Source of the DNA: JANPPS01 sp964242575 | GTDB lineage: Bacteria; Pseudomonadota; Alphaproteobacteria; Acetobacterales; Acetobacteraceae | Reading direction: 5' to 3' | DNA: 64,000 nucleotides | Assembly: GCA_964242575.1 (NCBI GenBank) | Contig: CAXTCN010000004.1 | Coordinates: forward strand, 47,089 to 111,088 | Part shown: in pieces, positions 7,347-16,141 of the stretch | Position numbering within the stretch: the stretch's first letter is position 1 | How the letters are laid out: every line of letters starts with the position of its first letter | Notes under the pieces: model-generated | The model's input: only the letters and a program-made list of their open reading frames with translations | Database searches by the model: none | What the model was told of the DNA's origin: nothing | Made by a program: the position numbers and the translations under genes

Positions 7347-8894
7347 TTAAGCCGACCGGCGCCGGCGCATCATCGCCACCAGCTCCCGGACATCGAGCGC
7401 CCCCAACACCTGTGCCGCGGCGCCGTATGCCGCAAGGCCCAGGCCGATCAGCGCCGCAAGCGCCAGCCAGCGCAGCCCGGCCGTGTCCTCCGCGGGGACA
7501 AACACCCTGTCCTGCGCCAGCAGCAACGCCGCCGCCATCACCAGCGCCGCCGCGGCAATCCGCGGCAGCCGCCGGCGCAGGCGGGCGTCAAGCGCCAACT
7601 GGCCCCGCCGGCTCAACACGACGCCCAGCGCCAACACGTTGAATATGGCGGACAAGCTGGTGGCGAGCGCCGGGCCGGCGTGCTGCAACGGCACCATGAA
7701 CAGCAGGTTCAAGGCAAGGTTCAAGCCAATCGCCACCAGCCCCACCCGAACCGGCGTGGCGGTGTCGCCATGCGCGAAGAACGCCGGGACCAGCACCTTC
7801 AGCACCACGAACGCTGGGAGGCCAAAGGCATATGCCGCCAGCGCCTGCGCGCTCAGCAACGCGCTGGTTGCATCGAACGCGCCGCGGCCGAATAGCACGA
7901 GCATGATCGGCTCCCCAGCCACGCCAAGCGCCAAGGCGGCCGGCAGCGTCAGCACCAGGCTGATTTCCAGCGCCCGGTTCAATGTAACCACGGCGCCAGC
8001 GGTGTCCCCCGACCGCGCCTGCCGCGACAGCAGCGGCAGCAGCGCGGTGCCGACCGCCGTGCCGATCACGCCAAGCGGGAGCTGGTTCACCCGGTCCGCA
8101 TAGTACAGCAGCGACGCCGAGCCGGGCGGCAACCAGGTCACGACCACGATATCGACCGCCAGGTTAAGCTGCGTCACCCCAGCGCCCAACAGGCCCGGCC
8201 CCATCCGGCGCATCAGCACCCGCACCCGGGGCGTGAGCCGCGGCCGCGGGATGCGCAGCGCCATGCCCGCCCGCCGGACCGCCCACGCCAGCAACGCCAG
8301 TTGCAGCACCCCGGACACCGTGACGCCCCACGCCAGCGAGTGCCCGACGGTCGGCACGTAGGGCGTCAGCAGCAGCATCGCTGCGATGGACACGCCGTTG
8401 AACACCACCGGCGCTGCCGCCGCCGCTGCGAACCGGTCAAGCCCGTTCAACACCCCGGACAGCAACGCCGCCAGGCAAATCAGGAACAGGTAGGGGAAGG
8501 TGATGCGCGCGAGCGTGACCGTCAGCTCCAGCTTGCCCGGCTCATCGGCGAACCCGGACGCCAGCAACCGCATGAGCTGCGGCATGAACAGCTCGCCCAG
8601 CACCGTCACGATCAGCAACCAGAATGCCAGGACGGCGATGGCCTCCTGCGCGAAGCTGCGCGCGGCGGGGGTGCCCTCGGTCGCGAGGATGCCGGAGAAC
8701 TCGGGCACGAAGGCCGCGTTGAACGCGCCCTCGCCAAACAGCCGGCGGAACAGGTTCGGCAGGCGCAGCGCCACGAAGAACGCGTCCGCCACCGGCCCGG
8801 TCCCGGCCAGCGCCGCGATCAGCATGTCCCGCGCGAAGCCGAGCACCCGGCTGGCCATGGTCCAGCTACCGACGGTGATGATGCCCCGCAGCAT
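7347..8894 (-). CDS. murJ: Lipid II flippase MurJ
   Basis: 515 aa multi-pass membrane protein of the MOP superfamily. It moves lipid-linked peptidoglycan precursor across the inner membrane. The family opening is clear (MLRGIITVGSWTMASRVLGFARDMLIAA), followed by ADAFFVALRLPNLFRRLFGEGAFNAAFVP. About 14 hydrophobic segments can be counted along the chain. The start is the ATG at 8894, 9 bp downstream of gpsA, and the two genes are probably co-transcribed. It is expected to be essential. Confidence 0.96.
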   Translation of the reverse strand: MLRGIITVGSWTMASRVLGFARDMLIAALAGTGPVADAFFVALRLPNLFRRLFGEGAFNAAFVPEFSGILATEGTPAARSFAQEAIAVLAFWLLIVTVLGELFMPQLMRLLASGFADEPGKLELTVTLARITFPYLFLICLAALLSGVLNGLDRFAAAAAAPVVFNGVSIAAMLLLTPYVPTVGHSLAWGVTVSGVLQLALLAWAVRRAGMALRIPRPRLTPRVRVLMRRMGPGLLGAGVTQLNLAVDIVVVTWLPPGSASLLYYADRVNQLPLGVIGTAVGTALLPLLSRQARSGDTAGAVVTLNRALEISLVLTLPAALALGVAGEPIMLVLFGRGAFDATSALLSAQALAAYAFGLPAFVVLKVLVPAFFAHGDTATPVRVGLVAIGLNLALNLLFMVPLQHAGPALATSLSAIFNVLALGVVLSRRGQLALDARLRRRLPRIAAAALVMAAALLLAQDRVFVPAEDTAGLRWLALAALIGLGLAAYGAAAQVLGALDVRELVAMMRRRRSA

Positions 8895-8903
8895 GGCCCG
8901 ACC

Positions 8904-9854
8904 CTATTCGTCCCGCCGCGGCCGCGCCAGCAGCGCCGCGATTGCTTGGTCCAGCCGTGCGCCCGCCAGCAACCCGGCGACGGCCGAGCACACCGGCAAC
9001 TCCGTCCCCGACGCCCGGGCCGCCAGCGCCGGCGCTGTCAACACGCCCTCGGTCACCCCGGTGCGCTGGGCCAACACCGCCGCCAGCGTCTCGCCACGCC
9101 CGAGCGCCACACCCAAGGAGTAGTTGCGGCTGGCTGGCCCGGCGCACGTCAACAGCAGGTCACCAAGCCCGGACAGCCCGGCGACCGTCTCCGCCCGCCC
9201 GCCCAGCGCGACTACCAGCCGGCCCAGTTCGGCCAGCCCGCGCGTGACCAGCGCCGCCCGCGCGTTCTCGCCTAAGCCCGCCCCCATCACCGCCCCGGCC
9301 GCGATGGCGATGACGTTCTTGGCCGCGCCGCCGACTTGCGCGCCGGTCGGGTCGTCGTTGCCATACAGGCGGAAGCGGGGCGTCGCGAGCAGGGCCACCA
9401 CCGCTTCACGCACCAACGCGTCGGCGCCGGCCACCACGGCCGCGGCGGGCAGCCCGGCGGCCACCTCATGCGCGAACGTCGGCCCGGTCAGCACGGCAGA
9501 CGGCACGCCAGGGTACAACGCCTCCAACACCTCAGCCGGCAGCAGCCCGGCGCCAGCCTCGAACCCCTTCGCGCATAGCACCACCGGAGCGGCAGGCTTC
9601 CAGCCGCGCAGCACGGCCCGCATGTGCTGCATGGGCACGGCCAACACGACGGCGTCAAAGCCGGTGCCAGGCAGTGCCGCCTCAACCTCGATCCCGTCCG
9701 GCAACCGGTGTCCTGGCAGATGCACGCTCGTTCGCGTGGTCCGGAGCGCCGCCGGGTCGCGCGCCCAAAGCGTGACGCTTTGCCCGGCGCGCACGGCCTG
9801 GATTGCCAGCGCGGTGCCCCACGCGCCGGCGCCGACCACGGCCACCCTACTCAT
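8904..9854 (-). CDS. gpsA: Glycerol-3-phosphate dehydrogenase [NAD(P)+]
   Basis: 316 aa. It reduces dihydroxyacetone phosphate to sn-glycerol 3-phosphate for phospholipid synthesis. The Rossmann motif VAVVGAGAWGTALA is at residues 4-17. The catalytic lysine block GGAAKNVIAIAAG and the conserved GLSGLGDLLLTC are present. ATG 9854 overlaps the rlmJ stop by 8 nt. It belongs to the tsaD-rlmJ-gpsA-murJ run; tsaD-gpsA linkage is common in Alphaproteobacteria. Confidence 0.96.
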   Translation of the reverse strand: MSRVAVVGAGAWGTALAIQAVRAGQSVTLWARDPAALRTTRTSVHLPGHRLPDGIEVEAALPGTGFDAVVLAVPMQHMRAVLRGWKPAAPVVLCAKGFEAGAGLLPAEVLEALYPGVPSAVLTGPTFAHEVAAGLPAAAVVAGADALVREAVVALLATPRFRLYGNDDPTGAQVGGAAKNVIAIAAGAVMGAGLGENARAALVTRGLAELGRLVVALGGRAETVAGLSGLGDLLLTCAGPASRNYSLGVALGRGETLAAVLAQRTGVTEGVLTAPALAARASGTELPVCSAVAGLLAGARLDQAIAALLARPRRDE

Positions 9855-10665
9855 CCGTGAGCCGCACGACGGCCGAACCCGCGCCAGGCTCATTGTGGCC
9901 GAGCCGATCCAGCAACGCCGCCAGTATGCCCGGCACCTCCCGCTCGAACCCCCAGGGCGGGTTGCGCACCAGCAGGCCGCAGCCGTTCAGCCGCGTGGGG
10001 TCGGTCGGCTCGCGCAGCCACAGCTCGGCGCACACCGCGTCGCGCAGCCCGGCGATCCGCACGCCCTCATGGAACGTCCGCACCGGGCTGCGATGCTTGA
10101 TCGGGTACCACGTGGCCAGCACGGCGGTGCCCCAGCGCGCGGTTGCGGTGCGCAAGCCCGCCAGCACACGGTCGAACTCCCCCGGCGCCTCATAGGGAGG
10201 GTCGATCAACACCAGCCCCCGCATCTGCCGCGGCGGCAGCAACGCGCCGAGCGCCTCGTAGCCGTCCCGCAGGTGCACCGCGATCCGCGGGTCCCGCCCG
10301 GCCCAGCGGCGCAATACCGCGTGGTCCTCCGGATGCAGCTCGCAGCACGCCATCCGGTCATCCGCGCGCATCAGGGCGCGGGCAATGGCGGGCGAGCCGG
10401 GATAAAGCCCAAGCCGCTCGACCAGCGCGACGTACTCCGCAACCGGCGCCGGCGGCTCGTGCAGCAGGCGGGCGATGCCGGCGCGCCACTCCCCGGTGCG
10501 CTCGGCCGGACCGTCCATGAGGTCGTATTGGCCGAGGCCGGCATGGGTGTCCAACACGAACAGCGGCGCTGGCTTGCGCGCCAGCGCCTGCAACAGCCAA
10601 GCCAGCAAGGCGTGCTTCATGCAGTCCGCCGCGTTCCCGGCGTGGAAGGCGTGGCGGTAGTTCAC
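9847..10665 (-). CDS. rlmJ: 23S rRNA (adenine(2030)-N6)-methyltransferase RlmJ
   Basis: 272 aa. RlmJ methylates A2030 of 23S rRNA. The N-terminus MNYRHAFHAGNAADCMKHALL is diagnostic of the family. FVLDTHAGLGQYDL is the SAM-binding loop and LVLIDPPYE is the DPPY catalytic motif. The start is GTG 10665, overlapping the tsaD stop as GTGA; the long open frame further upstream is only the shadow of tsaD. The end overlaps gpsA by 8 nt. Confidence 0.94.
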   Translation of the reverse strand: MNYRHAFHAGNAADCMKHALLAWLLQALARKPAPLFVLDTHAGLGQYDLMDGPAERTGEWRAGIARLLHEPPAPVAEYVALVERLGLYPGSPAIARALMRADDRMACCELHPEDHAVLRRWAGRDPRIAVHLRDGYEALGALLPPRQMRGLVLIDPPYEAPGEFDRVLAGLRTATARWGTAVLATWYPIKHRSPVRTFHEGVRIAGLRDAVCAELWLREPTDPTRLNGCGLLVRNPPWGFEREVPGILAALLDRLGHNEPGAGSAVVRLTDE

Positions 10666-11795
10666 GCGGCCTGCAACTCGTTCAACGGCCAACGCGGGCG
10701 CGGCGCGGTGTCCAGCGGATCGGCCAAGCCCAGCCGCAGCCGCTCGATCCCTGCCCAGGCCACCATCACCGCGTTGTCGGTGCACAGCCGGATGGGCGGC
10801 GCGACCAGCGACACGCCGCGCTGGCCGGCCACGCCCGCCAGCGCCGCCCGTACCGCCGCGTTGGCCGCGACGCCCCCGGCCACCACCATCAGCTTGGCCT
10901 CCGGCATCATGGCCAGGGCATGCACCGCCCGGTCCGCCAGCACCTCCGCCACCGCGCGCTGGAACCCGGCCGCGATGTCCGCGGCATCGGCGGGCGGCAG
11001 CGGCGACGGCAGCTTGGCAATCCGCTGCACCACCGCGGTTTTCAGGCCGGAGAAGCTGAAGTCGCACCCGGGCCGGCCCAGCAACGGCCGCGGGAACGGC
11101 TGGCGCGCCGCGTCGCCCTCGTGCGCGAGCCGCTCCAGCGCCGGGCCGCCGGGCCAGGGCAGGCCCAGCAGCTTGCCCACCTTGTCGAACGCCTCGCCCA
11201 CCGCGTCGTCGATGGTGCCGCCCAGCCGGCGGTAGCGGCCCACGCCGTCCACCGCCACGCACTGGCAATGCCCACCGGACAGCAGCAGCAGCAAATACGG
11301 GAACGGCGCGCCGCCCTCCGATAGCCCGGGCAGCCGCGCCGTCAAAGCATGTGCTTCGAGGTGGTTCACCGCCACGAATGGCAGGCCCGCCGCCAAGGCG
11401 ATGCCCTTGCCGACGCCGGCGCCCACGATCAGCCCGCCGATCAACCCTGGCCCGCAACTCGCCGCCACGCCGCGCAGGTCGGAGATTTTTAGCCCCGCTT
11501 CCGCCAGCACGCGGCGCACCAAGCCCGGCAGGTGCAGCAGGTGCGCGCGCGCCGCGATCTCCGGCACCACGCCGCCGAACGGTGCATGGTCCGCCTGCTG
11601 GCTCAGCACCACCTCGGCCAGGATGCGGCCATGTGCATCGAGGATAGCGACCGCAGTCTCGTCACACGACGATTCGATGCCAAGTATGGGTCCGTTGCCC
11701 AGTGCCAGGTCGTTGCCGAGCACCGGGCCAGTGACGAGCCCCGAGGCGGGGACAGTTTGCATCGGTTGGCTTTTCCTTCGGCGGCCCGATCTCAT
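10662..11795 (-). CDS. tsaD: tRNA N6-adenosine threonylcarbamoyltransferase TsaD
   Basis: 377 aa. It transfers the threonylcarbamoyl group to A37 of ANN-decoding tRNAs, working with TsaB and TsaE. Motifs are ILGIESSCDETAVAI, the metal-binding HLEAH, and LLLLSGGHCQ. The start is uncertain: ATG 11795 (GAGGTG 4 nt upstream) gives a Gln/Gly-rich lead of about 37 residues, while ATG 11762 shortens it by 11. It is divergent from hemC, with only 11 bp between the two starts, so the hemC and tsaD promoters must overlap or lie inside the genes. Confidence 0.95.
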   Translation of the reverse strand: MRSGRRRKSQPMQTVPASGLVTGPVLGNDLALGNGPILGIESSCDETAVAILDAHGRILAEVVLSQQADHAPFGGVVPEIAARAHLLHLPGLVRRVLAEAGLKISDLRGVAASCGPGLIGGLIVGAGVGKGIALAAGLPFVAVNHLEAHALTARLPGLSEGGAPFPYLLLLLSGGHCQCVAVDGVGRYRRLGGTIDDAVGEAFDKVGKLLGLPWPGGPALERLAHEGDAARQPFPRPLLGRPGCDFSFSGLKTAVVQRIAKLPSPLPPADAADIAAGFQRAVAEVLADRAVHALAMMPEAKLMVVAGGVAANAAVRAALAGVAGQRGVSLVAPPIRLCTDNAVMVAWAGIERLRLGLADPLDTAPRPRWPLNELQAA

Positions 11796-11806
11796 AGGAC
11801 ACCTCG

Positions 11807-12856
11807 ATGCCTGACGCCCAGCCCACCAACATCATGCCTGCCGCCCTGGAGCTGCCGGCCTACCAGCCGTCGCACCATGGCCGGGCCCTGCCGCTCAGGG
11901 TCGGCACGCGCGGCTCGCCGCTGGCGCTCACGCAGACACGCATGTTCCTGGCGCTGCTGGCCCGGTTCTGCCCGGTTCTGGCGCCCGGCGCCCGGCAGGA
12001 ACAAGTGTTCCAGCAGCACGTGATCCGCACCACCGGCGACGCGGTGCAGGACCGGCGGCTGGCGGACATCGGCGGCAAAGGCCTGTTTTCCAAAGAAATC
12101 CATGAGGCGCTGCTGGACGGCCGCATTGACTTCGCGGTGCACAGCCTCAAGGACCTGGAGACCGAGTTGCCGCCCGGCATCGTGCTCGCCTGCACCCTGC
12201 GGCGGGAAGACGCACGCGACGCGTTAATCTTGGGGCCGGAGTGCCTGCCGCCGCGGCCGGGCGACCCGCTCGCAGTCCTGCCGGCCGGCGCGGTCATCGG
12301 CACCAACTCGCTCCGCCGCCAGGCGCAGTTGCTGCATGCGCGCCCGGATCTCAGGATGACGCTGCTGCGAGGCAACGTGCAGCCGCGCATCGCCAAGGTG
12401 CTGCGCGGCGATTGCAGCGCGAGCCTGCTGGCCCTGGCCGGCCTGCGCCGCCTGGGGCTGGAGGACGCGGCCGCGGTGGTGCTGGACCCGGACGCCATGG
12501 TGCCATCGGCCGGGCAAGGGATCGTCGGCATCACCACGCGCGCCGACGACATCGAGCTGCGCAGCCTGCTGGCCGGCATCGAGGACCCGGAGGCGCGCGC
12601 GGTTTCGACGGCGGAGCGCGCGTTGCTCGCGCTGCTAGACGGGTCCTGCCGCACGCCGATCGGCGGCCATGCCCGGTTGCTGCCCGCCGCGCTGGGCCAA
12701 GTTCCGCCGCTGCACCTTACGGGCTTAGTGGCGCGCGCCGACGGGTCCTTTTTGTTGAAGCGTTCTATCCATGGCTCAGCCAACGACGCGGCGCGGCTGG
12801 GGGCGGAGCTTGGCGCAAGCTTGCGGGCCGACAGCCCGCGCGACATCTTTGGCTGA
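11807..12856 (+). CDS. hemC: Hydroxymethylbilane synthase (porphobilinogen deaminase)
   Basis: 349 aa. It polymerises four porphobilinogens into hydroxymethylbilane for haem synthesis. Motifs are LRVGTRGSPLALTQT (residues 30-44), IGGKGLFSKEIHEALL, and the dipyrromethane-cofactor cysteine C281 in DGSCRTPIGGHA. The N-terminus has about 28 residues before the conserved core; a later Met at residue 10 is a possible start. hemD starts inside or at its 3' end. Confidence 0.96.
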   Translation: MPDAQPTNIMPAALELPAYQPSHHGRALPLRVGTRGSPLALTQTRMFLALLARFCPVLAPGARQEQVFQQHVIRTTGDAVQDRRLADIGGKGLFSKEIHEALLDGRIDFAVHSLKDLETELPPGIVLACTLRREDARDALILGPECLPPRPGDPLAVLPAGAVIGTNSLRRQAQLLHARPDLRMTLLRGNVQPRIAKVLRGDCSASLLALAGLRRLGLEDAAAVVLDPDAMVPSAGQGIVGITTRADDIELRSLLAGIEDPEARAVSTAERALLALLDGSCRTPIGGHARLLPAALGQVPPLHLTGLVARADGSFLLKRSIHGSANDAARLGAELGASLRADSPRDIFG

Positions 12857-13544
12857 ACCAGCGCGGGACGGAGTGCTGGTCACCCGCCCCGAACCTGGCG
12901 CCACCCAGACGGCCCGGCTGATCGCTGCCCTGGGCTACCAGCCCGTGCTGGCGCCGCTGCTGCGTGTCCGTCCGCTGCCGTTCCGCGCCCCGGCCGGACT
13001 ACACGCAATTCTGATAACCAGCGGCAATGCCGTCCCGTCACTTCCGGCCTTGCTGCATGGCATCCCGCTGTTGGCCGTGGGCAAGGCTACCGCGGACCGG
13101 GCGCGCGCGGCTGGGTTCGCCACCGTGCTGAGCGCGGACGGGGACGCGCGGGACCTTGCTGAGCTGGCCCGCCGCCACCTTCCGCGCTGCGCGGTGCTGC
13201 TTGCGACCGGACGGAAGCAGGGCACGGCGCTGGCGGCTGAGCTGCGCCAGGCCGGCTTCGTGGTGCATCGCCGAGTTGTGTATGCGGCGCATCCGGCGGG
13301 GCGGCTGCCCCCGATGGCCTTGGACGCATTGCGGGACGGGCGGCTCCGGGCGGCGTTGTTCCTGTCGGCCGAGACCGCCCGCGCCTTCACGCGCGTGCTG
13401 CCGCCAGTGCTGCACGCGGCGCTGCCGGGGGTTGACGCGCTGGCAATCGGACAGCCCACTGCGGACGCGCTCATGCACTTGCCCTGGCGTCGCGTGCGCG
13501 TGTCGGCTAAGCCAACCCTCGAACGTGTATTGGCGCTGCTATGA
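12849..13544 (+). CDS. hemD: Uroporphyrinogen-III synthase
   Basis: About 231 aa. It closes hydroxymethylbilane to uroporphyrinogen III with inversion of ring D. The family opening GVLVTRPEPGATQTARLIAALGYQPVLAPLL is clear, and AALFLSAETARAF with ALAIGQPTADAL fits the second lobe. The start is uncertain: TTG 12849 overlaps the hemC stop, GTG 12873 starts right at the core, and ATG 12771 would lie 86 bp inside hemC. The 3' end overlaps the next gene as ATGA. The sequence is divergent, as usual for HemD. Confidence 0.88.
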   Translation: MAEPARDGVLVTRPEPGATQTARLIAALGYQPVLAPLLRVRPLPFRAPAGLHAILITSGNAVPSLPALLHGIPLLAVGKATADRARAAGFATVLSADGDARDLAELARRHLPRCAVLLATGRKQGTALAAELRQAGFVVHRRVVYAAHPAGRLPPMALDALRDGRLRAALFLSAETARAFTRVLPPVLHAALPGVDALAIGQPTADALMHLPWRRVRVSAKPTLERVLALL

Positions 13545-14833
13545 CAGAACCCACTCCTCCCGACTCTCCCTCCCCTGCCGCCCCACCGCCCCCGACCGGG
13601 ACGCCGGAACGGGCGCGGATCGACGGCCCGTCCAGGCGGTCGCGTGATGCGCTGCCGCTGCTGTACCTGCTAGGTTTTCTGGTGCTGGGAGGGTCGCTGG
13701 CCTACCTCTACAGCAACCCGATCCAGACGAACCAGGCGCGCGAGTCTGAGTTCGCCGCCTTGAACAGCCGCGTGTCGCAGCTTGAGAATCGGCCTGCTCC
13801 GACATTGGCGCCGGTCGAGGGCCGGATCGCGGCGCTTGAGGGCCGTATCGCCGGGATCGAGGCCCGGCCCGCGCCGCCTCCGCCCGCACCGGTGGATTTG
13901 GGTCCGCTCAACAGCCGGCTTGATGCCGCCGCCACCAAGGAAGACCTGGCCGTCCTGACTGCCCGGCTGAACGCGGTCCTCGCGCAGGATTTGGGCGTTC
14001 TCAGTGCCCGACTAGAGGCCGCGGCCACCAAGGAGGACGTGGGCGTTCTCGCCGCTCGGCTGAACGCCGCCGTCACGCAGGACCTGGCCGTGCTTAGCGC
14101 CCGGCTAGACGCCGCCGCGACCAAGGAGGACGTGGGCGCTCTCGCCGGTCGGCTGAACGCTGCCATTACGCAGGACCTGGCCGTGCTTAGCACCCGGCTG
14201 GATGCCGCCGCGACCAAGGAGAACCTGAATGGCCTCACCGCCCGGCTGAACGCGGCCGAGGAGCGGGTCGCCAGCGCTGAACAGCAGGCCAAAGCCGCCT
14301 CGACCCAGGCCGCCACCCAGCTCAAGGAGCAAGTCACGACGCAAATCGCCTCTGTGACCGAAGAGTCCCGCCGTTTGTCGCAGGTCCAAGCAGCCGCAGC
14401 CGCCTTGAACGCCGGGCAGAGGCTCGGAGCCATCCCTGGCGCACCGCCCGCGCTGGCCCGCTTCGCATCCGAACCGCCGCCGACCGAGGCCAGCCTCCGC
14501 CTCTCGTTCGATGACGCCGCAGACGCCGCGGCGCGTGCGAGCCAGCCGGCCATCACGGAGGACCAGCCATTCGCCTCCCGGCTGTGGACGCGCGCCCAGC
14601 AAGCCGTGACCGTGCGCCAGGGCGACCGTGTCCTGCTGGGTGATCCGGTGTCTGGCGTACTGACGCGGGCCAAGCAATCGGTCGACGCTGGCGACCTAGC
14701 GGGCGCAATCGCGGCGCTAACCGGGCCGGGTGGGCTGGCCGGGTCGGCAGCGGCGGCGATGCAGCCGTGGATAGACCAAGCACGGGCCTTGCTGGATGCG
14801 CGGGCCGCGTTGGCCCAGATGGCGCGCGGCTGA
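13541..14833 (+). CDS. Mitofilin-like inner-membrane coiled-coil protein (COG4223 type)
   Basis: 430 aa. After a Pro-rich cytoplasmic N-terminus, one membrane helix (LPLLYLLGFLVLGGSLAYLY, about residues 38-57) anchors a long periplasmic Ala-rich coiled coil. Residues 127-239 are built from a 31-residue tandem repeat. The C-terminus (FASRLWTRAQQAVTVRQGD, then SVDAGDLAGAIAALTG) matches the mitofilin-like domain of alphaproteobacterial proteins encoded between hemD and hemY. Relatives are linked to envelope organisation and intracytoplasmic membrane shape; that role here is inferred. It overlaps hemD by ATGA and hemY by TGATG. Confidence 0.85.
   Translation: MTEPTPPDSPSPAAPPPPTGTPERARIDGPSRRSRDALPLLYLLGFLVLGGSLAYLYSNPIQTNQARESEFAALNSRVSQLENRPAPTLAPVEGRIAALEGRIAGIEARPAPPPPAPVDLGPLNSRLDAAATKEDLAVLTARLNAVLAQDLGVLSARLEAAATKEDVGVLAARLNAAVTQDLAVLSARLDAAATKEDVGALAGRLNAAITQDLAVLSTRLDAAATKENLNGLTARLNAAEERVASAEQQAKAASTQAATQLKEQVTTQIASVTEESRRLSQVQAAAAALNAGQRLGAIPGAPPALARFASEPPPTEASLRLSFDDAADAAARASQPAITEDQPFASRLWTRAQQAVTVRQGDRVLLGDPVSGVLTRAKQSVDAGDLAGAIAALTGPGGLAGSAAAAMQPWIDQARALLDARAALAQMARG
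13919..14257 (+). repeat. Tandem 93-bp (31-residue) coding repeat, about 3.6 copies
   Basis: Repeat copies begin at 13919, 14012, 14105 and 14198, exactly 93 bp apart. Each encodes LDAAATKE(D/N), then L-ARLNA, and the first three also encode QDL-VLS. The third and fourth copies are the closest at DNA level. The phase is preserved, so copy-number change would keep the frame. The unit is not a multiple of seven, so each copy shifts the coiled-coil register. Confidence 0.9.
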
Positions 14834-16134
14834 TGCGTACCGTTCTCGGACTGACCCTGCTCGCGGCGGCGGTGATCGCCGGTGCGTGGTGGGTGGCCGG
14901 CCTGCCGGGCACCGTCTCCGCCACCATCGCCGGCACGACGTTCCAGACCACTTCGCCAGTGGCGCTTGTGCTGTTGGCGGCCTTGTTCCTGATTCTTTAT
15001 GCCGCGGTCCGGCTGCTGGCCGGGCTGTTCACCCTGCCGCGCCGCGCCAAGCGCGCCAACCGGAGCCGCCGCCGGGCCAAGGGCGACCAGGCGGTGACGC
15101 GCGCGCTCACTGCGCTGGCCGCGAGCGACTCGGGCGCGGCGCGGCGCGAGGCCGAACGGTGCCGGAGCCTGCTGGGCGACACGCCGCTTACTTTGCTACT
15201 GACGGCGCAGGCCAACAAGCAGGCCGGACGGGACACGGAGGCGGACGCCGTGTTCCGGTTGCTGGCGGACCGTAGCGACGCGGCGTTCCTGGGCCTGCGT
15301 GGCCTGCTGCGCCAAGCCATGACCCGGCAAGACTGGACCGCCGCGGCGGAGTTGGCGCAACGCGCGGACGCCGCCTATCCTGGGGCAGCTTGGCTCAAGG
15401 AGGAGCGTCGCCACCTGGCATTGCGCACCGGGCAGTGGCGGGACGCGCTGCGCCTGTCTGGCCCGGACACCCGCGCCGCCATGGCCGTGGCTGCCGCGGA
15501 TGCCGAGGCTGACCCGTCAGACGCGCTTCGCTTGGCCAAGGAGGCATGGACCGCTGACCCCTCGTTGCCGCCTGCCGCCGTGGCCTACGCCACCCGGCTG
15601 CGCGCCTCCGGCCAGGACCGGAAGGCGCAGGACGTGCTGCGCAAGTCTTGGAAGCACCAACCGCATCCGGACATGGCGGCGGCGTTCCTGGCCCCGATCA
15701 AGGACAAGCTCACGCGCTACAAGGCCGCGCAAGCGCTGGCAAAGGCCAATCCGGACCATCCGGACAGCCACCTGCTGCAGGCGACCATGGCGTTGGAGGC
15801 TGGCCTGGCCGGGGAGGCCCGGCGTCACGCGGAGGCTGCGCGCTCGGCCGGGCTGAAGCAGCGGCGGCTGTGGATGCTGGTAGCCGAAATCGCCGAGCTG
15901 GACGGCCGCTCCGACGAGGCTCAGGAGGCGCTGCGCCAGGCCGCAACGGCCGACCCGGACCCGGTATGGCGCTGCGGCCATTGCGGGACGGTGCACAAGC
16001 GCTGGGTCCCGGTCTGCGACGCCTGCGGCACTGCCGGCAAGGTGGCTTGGGTGCTGCCGGAGCCGACGGCCCAGCCAGTGCGGCGGTTGCCCCAGACCGC
16101 TCCGGTGCCAGCCATCGAGGGCATCACCTCGTGA
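14833..16134 (+). CDS. hemY: HemY domain protein with TPR-like helices and C-terminal zinc ribbon
   Basis: 433 aa. Two N-terminal membrane helices (about residues 1-20 and 40-62) are followed by a basic segment and TPR-like repeats through residue 370. The end has a CGHC ... CDAC zinc ribbon (WRCGHCGTVHKRWVPVCDACG). This is the HemY_N/TPR protein of proteobacterial hem operons, not the protoporphyrinogen oxidase also called HemY. Its exact role in haem synthesis is not settled; it may scaffold enzymes at the membrane. ATG 14833 overlaps the previous stop (TGATG). Confidence 0.9.
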   Translation: MRTVLGLTLLAAAVIAGAWWVAGLPGTVSATIAGTTFQTTSPVALVLLAALFLILYAAVRLLAGLFTLPRRAKRANRSRRRAKGDQAVTRALTALAASDSGAARREAERCRSLLGDTPLTLLLTAQANKQAGRDTEADAVFRLLADRSDAAFLGLRGLLRQAMTRQDWTAAAELAQRADAAYPGAAWLKEERRHLALRTGQWRDALRLSGPDTRAAMAVAAADAEADPSDALRLAKEAWTADPSLPPAAVAYATRLRASGQDRKAQDVLRKSWKHQPHPDMAAAFLAPIKDKLTRYKAAQALAKANPDHPDSHLLQATMALEAGLAGEARRHAEAARSAGLKQRRLWMLVAEIAELDGRSDEAQEALRQAATADPDPVWRCGHCGTVHKRWVPVCDACGTAGKVAWVLPEPTAQPVRRLPQTAPVPAIEGITS

Positions 16135-16141
16135 GGGCAGG

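Noticed and set aside
13708..14673. A 321-codon antisense frame opposite the mitofilin-like gene.
   Set aside because: High-GC shadow of the Ala-rich coiled-coil repeats; low complexity and no family resemblance.
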